Part shown: positions 16,404 through 25,301 of the stretch, in pieces
Numbering within the stretch: position 1 is the stretch's first letter
Layout: each line of letters begins with the position of its first letter
Position numbers and translations under genes: made by a program
Assembly (NCBI RefSeq): GCF_004514425.2
Contig: NZ_MYFN02000015.1
Location: 57,188-121,187 of the forward strand
Reading direction: 5' to 3'
Source of the DNA: Shinella sumterensis
Lineage (GTDB): Bacteria > Pseudomonadota > Alphaproteobacteria > Rhizobiales > Rhizobiaceae
Length of the DNA stretch: 64,000 nt
Notes under the pieces: generated by a model
What the model was told of the DNA's origin: nothing
The model's database searches: none
Seen by the model: the letters and a program-made list of their open reading frames with translations, nothing else

Positions 16404-18017
16404 CTAACCGGCATTCCATTTCAACGTTAAGGCTGGTTCGGGGTCGACGCGGGGCAGCGTGGGAACGGCTGCAACTAACTTTCCCGTATAGTCGTCGAAC
16501 GGCGGTGCGAGCACCTCCGACGTATAGCCCGCCCGAACGATTTGCCCATGCCGCAGTACGGCGGTGCGGCTCGCGATAGAGCGGACAATGTTCAGGTCGT
16601 GTGTAATGAAAAGGCAGCCGATGCTGTTTTCCGCCTGCAGCCGCATCAGAAGTGCAAGCACATCGCGTGCCACGAGCGTATCGAGGGCTGATGTGGGTTC
16701 GTCGCAGATGAGGATCTGTGGGCGTGCGGCGATCGCCCGCGCGATGGCCACCCTTTGCTTCTGGCCGCCGGACAGCTCTGCCGGAAAACGACGCGCAAGG
16801 CTCGGAGAAAGTTCGACCTGTTCCAGGAGCGCCCCGACGCGGTCCTTGCGCTGTTGCCTGCCAAGGTTCTCGTAGATCGCCAGTGGCCGACCGACGATTT
16901 CCTCGATCCGATGTCGCGGATTGAGCGACGTATCGGGCGTTTGATGCACGGTCTGGATAGCGCGTCTGTCGGCGAGCGGCCTGTTGTGAATCGACGGGGC
17001 CAGTTCCCGCCCGTCGAAGAGGATGCGGCCAGTGCGGGGCCGCAGCAGCCCATTCACGACCCGACCGAGTGTCGATTTCCCCGAGCCCGATTCTCCGACA
17101 AGGGCAAGGGTCTCACCGCGTCCGATCGCGAGAGAAACATCCCGAACGATCGCAGAACCCGTCTGGTAGCCGGCAGTAATACCTTGCAGCTCCAGCGCGA
17201 CGTGGGCATCACGGTGACCAACCGTTGTCTCGTGCACGCCCGCTTCGAGTAAAGCCCGGGTATAGGGGGTGGATGGCCGCGTCACGAGATCAATTGTCGG
17301 CGCTTCCTCAACAGTGCAACCATGACGCAGGACATGGATGCGGTCGGCGACCTGACTGACGAGCGCGAGATCATGGCTTATATATATCGCCGCCGTTGAT
17401 TGGAGCTCGATGGCGTGCTGGATAGCTTTGAGGACGTCCTGCTGGGTCGTCACATCGAGGGCTGTCGTCGGTTCATCGAAAATGATGAGATCCGGCCGAG
17501 CGCAGAGCGCCATCACCGTCATCGCGCGCTGCAGCTGTCCACCGGACACTTCATGTGGAAAGCGCATTGCGATCGTTCTTGCATCGAGACCCATCACGTC
17601 CAGCAAGGTCAATGCGCGCTCCTGCGCCGCACCGCGGTCCAGACGATTGACGCGAAGGCTTGACTCGATGATCTGGTCGAGCAGACGAAAGGCCGGGTTG
17701 AAGGATGCCGTTGCAGACTGCGCGACGTAGGCGATCCGCTGCCCGCGTAGCGCACGGCGGTAGGACTCGGATTCTTGAAAAAGGTCGATCCCGTCGAACC
17801 GGACGGAGCCTGATGTTATCGATGTTCCGGCGCGGGCATATCCGAGGGCGGCAAGACCGATCGTGGATTTTCCCGCGCCCGATTCGCCGATGAGACCGAG
17901 AACCGTCCCCCGTTCCACACGAAGCGACACATCGCTCACAAGCAGCGGTGCTGCCGGATTGCCGTGCGCACGGACGGTCAGGTTGCGGATTTCGAGCAGC
18001 GACGTCGTCATGTTCAT
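16404..18017 (-). CDS. ABC transporter ATPase, fused DppD-DppF type (peptide/nickel/opine family)
   Basis: The 537-residue protein has two complete nucleotide-binding domains. The first has Walker A GESGAGKST (44-52), signature VSGGQLQRAM and Walker B IIFDEPTTALD. The second has Walker A GESGSGKST (308-316), signature [14 protein letters not shown] and ILICDEPTSALD. The true start is the ATG at 18017, which overlaps the permease stop; the frame stays open to 19031 but reads nonsense there. Both ATPases in one chain energise the DppB/DppC-like permeases encoded upstream. It is the last gene of the operon. Confidence 0.93.
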   Translation of the reverse strand: MNMTTSLLEIRNLTVRAHGNPAAPLLVSDVSLRVERGTVLGLIGESGAGKSTIGLAALGYARAGTSITSGSVRFDGIDLFQESESYRRALRGQRIAYVAQSATASFNPAFRLLDQIIESSLRVNRLDRGAAQERALTLLDVMGLDARTIAMRFPHEVSGGQLQRAMTVMALCARPDLIIFDEPTTALDVTTQQDVLKAIQHAIELQSTAAIYISHDLALVSQVADRIHVLRHGCTVEEAPTIDLVTRPSTPYTRALLEAGVHETTVGHRDAHVALELQGITAGYQTGSAIVRDVSLAIGRGETLALVGESGSGKSTLGRVVNGLLRPRTGRILFDGRELAPSIHNRPLADRRAIQTVHQTPDTSLNPRHRIEEIVGRPLAIYENLGRQQRKDRVGALLEQVELSPSLARRFPAELSGGQKQRVAIARAIAARPQILICDEPTSALDTLVARDVLALLMRLQAENSIGCLFITHDLNIVRSIASRTAVLRHGQIVRAGYTSEVLAPPFDDYTGKLVAAVPTLPRVDPEPALTLKWNAG

Positions 18018-18826
18018 TGTCCCCCGTTTTCGCCGGCGGTGATCCAGTCCACCATCGTCGTGACCGCGACGGCGAGTACGGCTATGGCAACGCCAGGCAG
18101 CAGGGCGGCGGTGATGCCGAACAGAAGGCCGTCCTTGTTCTCCTTGATCAGGCTGCCCCAGTCGGTCAGCGGCGGCTGGACGCCGAGCCCGAGAAAGGAC
18201 AGTGTCGACAGAAAGAGGACGGTGAAGATGAAGCGCAGGCCGAATTCCGCGAGGATGGGCATAATACCGTTCGGCAGGATTTCCCGGAAGATAATCCAGA
18301 GCGTTTTTTCTCCGCGTAGATAGGCGGATTCGACGAAATCCAGCGCAGCGGTATCGACCGCTATGAGCCGCGCAAGACGATAGAAGCGTGTGGCTTCGAT
18401 CAATGCCATGATCGCGACGATAAAGGCGAGCGACCTGGGCAATATCGTGAGCAGCACCATCGCAAGGATCAAGGTCGGCGCTGCCATGACGAGGTCCACG
18501 AAGCGCGACAGCACCATGTCCGGCCAACCGCGGCGCAGTCCGGCCAGGATGCCGAAACTTGCGCCGAGCAGGCAGGCGAGAAGGGTAGCGGCTGCCGCTG
18601 TCAGGATCGTCACACGTGCTCCCCAGATGAAGCGTGACAGGAGATCGCGACCGATCATGTCTGTTCCAAGCGGGCTCGAAAGCGAAGGCGGATCCCAGCT
18701 GATGCCGACGATCTCGTTTACGCCGTAAGGTGCCAGGACCGGGGCAAGAGCCGTGACGGCGATAAACAATGCGATCGCGACACCCGACAGCATCACGGAG
18801 ACCGGTAGCTTGAACATGCGCGTCAC
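18014..18826 (-). CDS. ABC transporter permease, DppC type
   Basis: The 270-residue permease has a leading membrane helix (MLSGVAIALFIAVTAL), the SPLGTDMIGRDLLSRFIWGARVT block of the DppC/OppC family, and the conserved loop VESAYLRGEKTLWIIFREILPN. A GTG at 18826 overlaps the DppB stop (GTGA) and is chosen; an ATG three codons on, at 18817, is an alternative. It pairs with the DppB-like subunit in a binding-protein-dependent importer. Substrate: see the binding protein at 19872. Confidence 0.92.
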   Translation of the reverse strand: MTRMFKLPVSVMLSGVAIALFIAVTALAPVLAPYGVNEIVGISWDPPSLSSPLGTDMIGRDLLSRFIWGARVTILTAAAATLLACLLGASFGILAGLRRGWPDMVLSRFVDLVMAAPTLILAMVLLTILPRSLAFIVAIMALIEATRFYRLARLIAVDTAALDFVESAYLRGEKTLWIIFREILPNGIMPILAEFGLRFIFTVLFLSTLSFLGLGVQPPLTDWGSLIKENKDGLLFGITAALLPGVAIAVLAVAVTTMVDWITAGENGGQ

Positions 18827-19818
18827 GACGTGAATCCCAAACGAGGATTGGCAAGAACGGCAAGAACGTCTGCGCAAAGGTTGAGACCGATATAGATGGC
18901 GGCGAAGAGAAGCGCCGACGCTTGCACGACCGGGATGTCGCGGTTGAAGACGCTGTCCACCATGAATTGGCCCATGCCGGGATAGACGAACACGACCTCG
19001 ACGACGACAACGCCGGCGACGAGATAGGCAAGGTTGATCAATACGACATTGATGATGGGCGAGAGAGCGTTAGCAAGGGCGTGCCGCCAGACGATGGTTC
19101 CATGCGGTACGCCCTTCAGCACGGCCATTTCGATATAGGGGCGCGAAAGCACGTCGAGCACGCAGGCGCGCACCATGGTGGTCACATGCCCTGTGATGGC
19201 AATCACAAGCGTCAGGCAGGGCAGCACGGTTGCCACGACACGGCTGGAAAGGCTCATGCCGGGAAAAACCGTGCTGCTGCTCGAAAACCAGCCGAGCGAT
19301 ATCGACAGCGCATAGATCAGGAGATAGCCGACAAAGAACTCAGGCAGAGCGACAAGCCCGCGCGTGACGAATGTTATGGTCCGGTCGATGACGCTATCGC
19401 GATAGCGCACAGAGAAAAGGCCGAGAAAGATTGAAAGCGGTATGACGATGCTGGCGGCGAAGCCGGCGAGAAACAACGTGTTGCCCAATCGTGCGGCGAT
19501 GCTGTCGGAAACGGCGCGGCCATTCATCAGGCTGTTGCCGAGATCCCCCTGCACGAAGGCGGAGAGCCACGTGAGGTAACGGGTAATCAGCGGCTGGTCG
19601 AGACCGAGCTTCTCCCGAAGCTCCGCCAGGGCAGCCGGCGTCGCAGATCGGCCGAGAAGGGCGGATGCCGCATCGCCCGGCAGAAGTGCCGTGCCGAGGA
19701 AAATAAGGCTGGAGAGTACCAACAGCAGGGCTGCGCCGGCCAGAAGACGACGGGCGATATAGGGCCACAATCCACGATGCCAGCGGCGTCTCTGCAGGGC
19801 CGCGATTGCGATGGTCAT
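18823..19818 (-). CDS. ABC transporter permease, DppB type
   Basis: The 331-residue protein has the DppB layout: first helix in RRLLAGAALLLVLSSLIFL, the periplasmic LGRSATPAALAELREKLGLDQPLITRY segment, QGDLGNSLMNGRAVSD, and the EAA loop YIEMAVLKGVPHGTIVWRHALANA. The start at 19818 follows GGAGA; the frame to 19872 only covers the intercistronic hairpin. It forms the channel with the DppC-like subunit. Confidence 0.93.
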   Translation of the reverse strand: MTIAIAALQRRRWHRGLWPYIARRLLAGAALLLVLSSLIFLGTALLPGDAASALLGRSATPAALAELREKLGLDQPLITRYLTWLSAFVQGDLGNSLMNGRAVSDSIAARLGNTLFLAGFAASIVIPLSIFLGLFSVRYRDSVIDRTITFVTRGLVALPEFFVGYLLIYALSISLGWFSSSSTVFPGMSLSSRVVATVLPCLTLVIAITGHVTTMVRACVLDVLSRPYIEMAVLKGVPHGTIVWRHALANALSPIINVVLINLAYLVAGVVVVEVVFVYPGMGQFMVDSVFNRDIPVVQASALLFAAIYIGLNLCADVLAVLANPRLGFTS

Positions 19819-19837
19819 TGAATGTCTCCGGACGCCG

Positions 19838-19860
19838 GCCGGCCGGGACACCCGGCCGGC
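19838..19860 (-). promoter_or_regulatory. strong intercistronic stem-loop (binding protein / permease junction)
   Basis: Perfect 10-bp all-GC stem GCCGGCCGGG / CCCGGCCGGC with a three-base loop, and no T-run. It lies between the binding-protein stop and the permease start, a place where such structures often protect the upstream mRNA. Confidence 0.7.
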
Positions 19861-19871
19861 AAGGCATTGCA

Positions 19872-21437
19872 TCAGGTATCGAACCAGACTTTCTCGGCCG
19901 TTCGCGGACCGTTCTGGCCAGGAATCGCCTTGTAACCTTTGAGGTTGGCGGCGGACGCACTCGTCTGTGCAGCATAGGCCGGGATCACCGAGCTATTCTC
20001 CTGAATGATCAGAACCTGCGCATCGTGATAGAGTTGCTTGCGCTTGCCCTCGTCGAGCTCGCCGCGCGCGGCAAGCACAAGGTCGTCGAACGCCTTGCTC
20101 TTCCAACCGGATTCGTTCCACGGCGCGTCCGAGAGATAGATCAGAGAGAGCATCGCATCGGCTGTCGGTCGTGCACCCCAACCTGAAGCGACGAAAGGAT
20201 GCTTCAGCCATACGTCGCTCCAGTAGCCATCGGCCGGAACGCGATTGACCTCAAAGGGGATGCCGGCCTTGGTTGCAGTCTGCTGGTAGAGCTGTGCCGC
20301 ATCGAGCGCACCCGAGAATGTCGCCCCTTCCGCCGCGGAGAGAACGATTTTTCCGTCGAAGCCTGACTTCTTCCAATGGAAAGCGGCCTTGTCCGGATCA
20401 TAGACGTGCTGTGGAACGTCATTCGTGAAATAGCGGTTGGAGGGAAAGATTGGGTTGTCGTTCGAAATGGATCCCGCACCATTGAGGATCGACGCGACGA
20501 TCTGCTCGCGGTCGATCGCATACTTCAGTGCCAGGCGCACATCGAGATTGTCGAATGGCGGCGCGTCGGCCCGTCCTGGGAAAAGAATGATCGAGGAATC
20601 GGCTTCCGTGTGAAGCGTAATGTTATCCTGGCCTTTCAACCTCTGGGCAACGCGGGCTTCGACATTGTTGATGAGGTGCACCGAATTACTGAGAAGGGCC
20701 GCAACGCGCGCGGACTTATCATTGTATGCGACCGTCTCAACTGAATCGACGTGGCCTCGTTCCGGATCCCAGTACTGCGGATTGCGGCGGGCGAGCGTCC
20801 GAACCCCCGGCTGGAAGTTTTCCAGAATGAAGGCGCCGGTGCCGATGCCCTTATCGAAATTTTCGCCATCCGGCGTGATGCCGAAATGAACATCGCCGAG
20901 CAGGTAGGGAAAATCCGCGTTCGGTCCGTTGAGTTTGAAGGTAACCTCGTTCGGTCCCGATTTGATGATGTCGGTGACGCTGAGAAGGTAGCCCTTGCCG
21001 GCCGATTCCGATTTCTCGCCGCGGTGATGGTTGAGCGAATAGATGACGTCTTCCGGCGCCAGTTCCTTGCCATTGTGGAACTGCACGCCCTTGCGCAGCT
21101 TGAAAATCCATTCGCTGCCGCCCTTGGCCGGCTCCCAGCTTTCCGCGAGACTGGCGCGCAGGCTGCCGTCCTCGTTGAGGTCGGTCAATGTGTTGAACAG
21201 CTGCAGGCCGACATTGTACGTGTAGGCTTCGAAGTAGAAGGCGGGATCGAGCCGGTCGGACGTCGAGGCGTTGTCGATGCCGAGGATCAGGTGGCCGCCT
21301 TTTTTCGGCTGGGCGGCGGCAAGGGAGATGCTTGGCAAAAGCAGAGAGCCGGCGGCAACCGCCGCGGTGGCCTTGAGGAAACTGCGGCGGTCAAGATCGA
21401 GAGAACGGGAGGCGCCTGGCCGAATGATGTGTGTCAT
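19872..21437 (-). CDS. solute-binding protein family 5 (peptide/nickel/opine type), Tat-exported
   Basis: The 521-residue protein opens with a twin-arginine signal (DRRSFLKATAAVAAGSLLLP). Family 5 features follow: NVGLQLFNTLTDLNEDGSLRASLAESWEP, then FKLRKGVQFHNGKELAPEDVIYS, GTGAFILENFQPGV and VRLALKYAIDREQIV. The start at 21437 is the ATG before the signal; upstream residues in the open frame are spurious. It delivers a ligand to the permeases. The adjacent homocysteine methyltransferase and sulfur-type neighbours suggest a sulfur-containing ligand (for example a thioether or small peptide); this is inference. Confidence 0.93.
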   Translation of the reverse strand: MTHIIRPGASRSLDLDRRSFLKATAAVAAGSLLLPSISLAAAQPKKGGHLILGIDNASTSDRLDPAFYFEAYTYNVGLQLFNTLTDLNEDGSLRASLAESWEPAKGGSEWIFKLRKGVQFHNGKELAPEDVIYSLNHHRGEKSESAGKGYLLSVTDIIKSGPNEVTFKLNGPNADFPYLLGDVHFGITPDGENFDKGIGTGAFILENFQPGVRTLARRNPQYWDPERGHVDSVETVAYNDKSARVAALLSNSVHLINNVEARVAQRLKGQDNITLHTEADSSIILFPGRADAPPFDNLDVRLALKYAIDREQIVASILNGAGSISNDNPIFPSNRYFTNDVPQHVYDPDKAAFHWKKSGFDGKIVLSAAEGATFSGALDAAQLYQQTATKAGIPFEVNRVPADGYWSDVWLKHPFVASGWGARPTADAMLSLIYLSDAPWNESGWKSKAFDDLVLAARGELDEGKRKQLYHDAQVLIIQENSSVIPAYAAQTSASAANLKGYKAIPGQNGPRTAEKVWFDT

Positions 21438-21459
21438 GACGGAATTCCGGAAATAGAGG

Positions 21460-22404
21460 TTAAGCGGCAACGGGACGGGGGTGGAAGGTTTCATGCAGTT
21501 CCGCGATATGCTCGGGACCGATCCCGCAACATCCACCGACGATCGTCGCGCCCGCATCGACCCAGCGGCGCGCAAACAGCAGGTAGCCTGGCGGATCGAG
21601 ATCCTCACGCAGGCCGCTGAGGCCCGAGTTGGCACGGATCTCCTCCGTGTTTTCCGGTTTCGGCACGAAGGCATTCGCGTAGACGCCGATGGGCGTTGCA
21701 AAGCCCCGTTCATCCAGTGCCTTGCGTGCCGCCTTGACGGCAGCTTCCATGATTTCCGCCTGGCTGCAATTGAAGAGCAGGGCGGCTGCGCCGAGTTCGG
21801 CAGCTTTTACCGCAGCATCCGCTACCGGCTCGCCTGAACGCAGGATGGGCTGAGTGCTACCTGAAACAATGGCGTCAACGTCCTTGCGGTCTTCGAGGGT
21901 GAATGACAGCCACAGGGGGCGCTCGTCGCTGCCCAGGACGGCGCGAATGGTTTCGACCTCCGCGGTCGATCCCTGTGTCTCGGCCAGCCAGAAATCGACA
22001 TGGGGCGAAAGGCCCTTGATCAGCACGTCGAGTATTTCCGGCGCCTTGGCCGCGTCGAAAAGGTCGGGACGGTAGGAGCCGAAGACGGGCGGAAGGGAAC
22101 CGGCAACGCGTACCGCGTTTCCGGCCTTTCCAGCGGAGGCGCGCGCGAGGCGGCCTGACAAATCCGCGAGCTCAAGCCCATTCTCGGCGAAGCGCTCCTC
22201 GCCGATATGGAATGGCACCACGGCATAGCTGTTGGTCGTGATCACCGAGGCCCCGGCGGCGATGAAGGCATCATGGGCGCGCTCGACGAATTCCGGCGCT
22301 TCGATCAGCGCGAGGGCCGACCACTCCGGCTGGCGAAACGGCGCGCCGCTTCTGAGGAGTTCCCGGCCCATGCCTCCATCAAGTATCGTTACTGCTGAGG
22401 ACAT
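21460..22404 (-). CDS. homocysteine S-methyltransferase family protein
   Basis: The 314-residue TIM-barrel methyltransferase has ILDGGMGRELLRSGAPF at the start, TTNSYAV, and the zinc cysteines in LLFNCSQ and VGGCCGIGPEHI. Family members move a methyl group from S-methylmethionine or similar donors to homocysteine, giving methionine. The start at 22404 is preferred because GGAGA lies five bases upstream (an in-frame ATG at 22416 has none). As first gene of the unit with a thioether-type ABC importer behind it, it may process an imported methylated sulfonium compound. Its promoter region holds an inverted repeat shared with the LLM operon on the other side. Confidence 0.9.
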   Translation of the reverse strand: MSSAVTILDGGMGRELLRSGAPFRQPEWSALALIEAPEFVERAHDAFIAAGASVITTNSYAVVPFHIGEERFAENGLELADLSGRLARASAGKAGNAVRVAGSLPPVFGSYRPDLFDAAKAPEILDVLIKGLSPHVDFWLAETQGSTAEVETIRAVLGSDERPLWLSFTLEDRKDVDAIVSGSTQPILRSGEPVADAAVKAAELGAAALLFNCSQAEIMEAAVKAARKALDERGFATPIGVYANAFVPKPENTEEIRANSGLSGLREDLDPPGYLLFARRWVDAGATIVGGCCGIGPEHIAELHETFHPRPVAA

Positions 22405-22505
22405 CAGCGTCTCCATGCTAGATCTGCTGGGGATCGCGGCGTAACCGCCATTGATCGGCTTGCCAGACAAAAGCAGCGATCGCACACATTAAGAAGATTA
22501 TATTT

Positions 22506-22522
22506 TCTATAAAAATAGTAGA
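22506..22522. promoter_or_regulatory. 17-bp inverted repeat TCTAY-N7-RTAGA (copy 2)
   Basis: TCTAT-AAAAATA-GTAGA in a divergent promoter region, 102 bases from the methyltransferase start and 98 bases from the LLM start. It is well placed to control both directions. Confidence 0.65.
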
Positions 22523-22619
22523 TTATATAAATTCGTGCCCTAGGGCGGGGCGGTGCCTTCGATATAAGTCGCCAGCTGCTTCACCCCGCAAGGGAAGGCA
22601 ATTGGGCGACAGGTACCGT

Positions 22620-23990
22620 ATGTCTAGGCACATTCACATCTACGCATTCGACATGAACTGTGTCGGACATATCAACCACGGCATGTGGCGACATCCCCGC
22701 GACACCTCCAGCCGCTACAATACGATGGAGTATTGGGCCGACCTCGCCCGTACGGCCGAGCGCGGCAAGCTGGATGGCATCTTTCTCGCCGACATTATCG
22801 GCGTCTATGACGTCTACAAGGGTGATCCCTCGACTGCCATCGCATCCGGCGCGCAGACCCCCGTCAACGATCCGCTCCTGATCGTGCCGATCATGGCGTA
22901 TGTCACCAAACACCTCGGGTTCGGCGTGACGGTCAACACCACCTATGAGCCGCCCTATCTTCTTGCGCGGCGCCTGTCCACGCTCGATCATCTCACAAAC
23001 GGCAGGATAGGTTGGAACATCGTCACGGGATATCTGGACAGCGCGGCGCGCGGCATGGGGCTATCGGCCCAGCCGGACCACGACGCCAGGTATGATGTCG
23101 CTGACGAATACATGGATGTGCTCTACCGCCTCTGGGAGGAAAGCTGGGAAGACGGTGCCGTACGCGTGGATCGCATGGCGGGCGTTTATGCTGATCCATC
23201 CAAGGTTCGTCCCATCCGGCATGAAGGCCAGCATTACAGGCTTGACGCCATCCACTTATCGGAGCCCTCGCCGCAGCGCACGCCCGTGCTCTATCAGGCG
23301 GGCTCTTCCACGCGCGGACGCCAATTTGCTGCACGGCACGCGGAATGCGCGTTTATAGGCGCGAGTTCGCCGGAGGCCGCTGCGTCGATTGTCGCGGATA
23401 TCCGCGCGAAGGCGGTTGCTGCGGGACGGGCCGCCCGCTCGGTCAAGCTGTTTTCGGGCCTCAGTGTCGTCGTTGGTCGCACCGAGAAGGAGGCTTACGA
23501 CAAGTTCGAAGACTATCGCCGCTATGCCGATATCGAGGGCGCCCTTGCACACTATTCGAGTTCGATCGGCATCGATCTCAGCCGGCTCGATCCGGATGAG
23601 CCCATTACCTACCGCAAGACCAATGCCAACAACTCGGCGCTCGAGGCGATTACCACGCGAAGCGCCGACAGCGCCTGGACTGTCCGGCGCATCATCGATC
23701 AGATGGTTCTCGGGAGCCGGCAAAAACCTGTTGTTGGAACGCCGGAGCAGATTGTCGAGGTCATGCGGCGTTGGGTGGAGATCGGCGACGTAGACGGCTT
23801 CAACCTGCCACGTACCGTCGCCCCCGAAAGCTTGCGCGATTTCGTCGACCTGGTTGTTCCGGTGCTGCAGGAGCAGGGACTTTTCAAACACGACTATGCG
23901 CGCGGTTCCCTGCGCGAAAAACTGTTCGAGATGGATTCTCCCCACATCGATGCGGCCCATCCCGCCGCCCGGTTCCGACGGCCGGCATGA
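22620..23990 (+). CDS. LLM-class flavin monooxygenase (NtaA/SnaA/DszA family), no. 1
   Basis: The 456-residue luciferase-like protein has the family blocks YWADLARTAERGKLDGIFLAD, TYEPPYLLARRLSTLDHLTNGRIGWNIVTGY and PVLYQAGSSTRGRQFAARHAE. With FMNH2 and O2 these enzymes oxidise sulfones, sulfonates, sulfides or chelating amines. The start at 22620 is chosen; a TTG at 22602 with a nearby AGGGAAGG is possible. It leads an operon with two acyl-CoA-dehydrogenase-like flavoproteins, the arrangement known from dibenzothiophene and dimethyl-sulfone desulfurisation sets. A GGCCGGC/GCCGGCC stem-loop (23980-23998) overlaps its stop. Confidence 0.92.
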   Translation: MSRHIHIYAFDMNCVGHINHGMWRHPRDTSSRYNTMEYWADLARTAERGKLDGIFLADIIGVYDVYKGDPSTAIASGAQTPVNDPLLIVPIMAYVTKHLGFGVTVNTTYEPPYLLARRLSTLDHLTNGRIGWNIVTGYLDSAARGMGLSAQPDHDARYDVADEYMDVLYRLWEESWEDGAVRVDRMAGVYADPSKVRPIRHEGQHYRLDAIHLSEPSPQRTPVLYQAGSSTRGRQFAARHAECAFIGASSPEAAASIVADIRAKAVAAGRAARSVKLFSGLSVVVGRTEKEAYDKFEDYRRYADIEGALAHYSSSIGIDLSRLDPDEPITYRKTNANNSALEAITTRSADSAWTVRRIIDQMVLGSRQKPVVGTPEQIVEVMRRWVEIGDVDGFNLPRTVAPESLRDFVDLVVPVLQEQGLFKHDYARGSLREKLFEMDSPHIDAAHPAARFRRPA

Positions 23991-24020
23991 TGCCGGCCAA
24001 CTCAGAATGACGAGTGAGAC

Positions 24021-25301
24021 ATGAACGAGCATTTTCCATCCGTAAGCCTGCCGATAGGGGCAAGGACCCGCGCCCGCGCACCGGCCCACATCATCACCTC
24101 CGACACGGAGGCATTGGACGTGGCAGCGCGATTGGCGGAACGGTTCGCCGCGGAGGCAGCCGATCGTGACCGCGATCGGCGCCTGCCGCATGAAGAGGTC
24201 GATGCGTTTTCCCAAAGTGGCCTGTGGGCCATTACCGTTCCGAAATCTCACGGCGGTGCCGAGGTTTCCTACGGAACGCTCGCAAAGGTCGTGGAGACGA
24301 TTTCTGCGGCCGATGGTAGCCTCGGGCAGATTCCGCAGAACCATTACTTCCTGCTGGAAGTTCTGCGCTGGGGCGGTTCGGCGGCGCAGAAGCGTTTTCT
24401 CTATTCGCGGGTGCTGGGAGGAGACCGGTTTGGCAATGCGATTGCCGAGCTCGGGACGCCGACGGCAAGTGCGATCCGCTCCACGCTGGTGCCTGACGGT
24501 GAAAGCTATCGCCTTAGCGGCCGCAAGTACTACTGCTCCGGCGTCTTGTTTGCAGACTGGGTGGTTCCGCTGGTGGTTGACGAGAATGACAAGCGCGCCT
24601 TCGTCTTTCTGGCATCCGACACCCCCGGCCTATCGCTCGTCGACGACTGGAGCGGCTTTGGCCAACGCACGACGGCCAGTGGCACGACCATCCTCGAAGA
24701 GGTGACGGTGCGTGCGGACGCTGTCGTTCCCACACATGGCGCCGACGGGTTTTCGCTGAGCAATCCGGTCGCCCACATCATGCACGCCGCGATCGATGCG
24801 GGTACCGCGCGCGGCGCGATCGATACGGCTATCCGCTTCATCCGCGAAAAGGCGCGACCGTGGGCGGACAGCGGCATAGCAAGTGCGGCGGAGGATCCGC
24901 ACACCATCCTCCAGATCGGTGAGCTGACAATGCGCCTGCACGCTGCGGAGGCGTTGATCGAACGTTCAGGGTTTATTCTCGATCGCGTTTCAGCCTCACC
25001 GGACAGCGACGGCTGGGCAGAGGCAGCGGTTGCCGTGGCAGAAGCGAAAATGGCGTCCGCCGACGTCGCACTTCAGGCATCGAGCAAGTTGATAGAACTT
25101 GGCGGCGCCAGTGCCACGCGTGGCGAACTCAACTACGACAGGTTCTGGAGAAATGTCCGGACCCACTCTGTCCATGACCCGATCCGTTGGCGCGCCCATG
25201 AGGTCGGGAACTATTGGCTGAACGGCATTCCTCCCAAACAACACGGGGATCGTTCAAGAGGCGTCGAGACGAAAGTGCTGCAGAAGGAGACAGGCGAATG
25301 A
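24021..25301 (+). CDS. SfnB-type sulfur-acquisition flavoprotein (acyl-CoA dehydrogenase fold)
   Basis: The 426-residue protein follows the SfnB/DszC pattern: ADRDRDRRLPHEEVDAFSQSG at about 45-65, then GQIPQNHYFLLE, AELGTPTAS, LSGRKYYCSG, SGFGQRTTASGTT and the diagnostic C-terminal FWRNVRTHSVHDPIRWRAHE. These proteins use reduced flavin to monooxygenate sulfur compounds instead of dehydrogenating acyl-CoA. It sits 30 bases after the LLM gene and overlaps the next flavoprotein by ATGA, so the three likely act in sequence on one organosulfur substrate. Confidence 0.9.
   Translation: MNEHFPSVSLPIGARTRARAPAHIITSDTEALDVAARLAERFAAEAADRDRDRRLPHEEVDAFSQSGLWAITVPKSHGGAEVSYGTLAKVVETISAADGSLGQIPQNHYFLLEVLRWGGSAAQKRFLYSRVLGGDRFGNAIAELGTPTASAIRSTLVPDGESYRLSGRKYYCSGVLFADWVVPLVVDENDKRAFVFLASDTPGLSLVDDWSGFGQRTTASGTTILEEVTVRADAVVPTHGADGFSLSNPVAHIMHAAIDAGTARGAIDTAIRFIREKARPWADSGIASAAEDPHTILQIGELTMRLHAAEALIERSGFILDRVSASPDSDGWAEAAVAVAEAKMASADVALQASSKLIELGGASATRGELNYDRFWRNVRTHSVHDPIRWRAHEVGNYWLNGIPPKQHGDRSRGVETKVLQKETGE

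Noticed and set aside
18018..19031. N-terminal extension of the fused ATPase frame
   Set aside because: It overlaps the whole DppC-like gene, lacks domains, and an ATGA start at 18017 is obvious.
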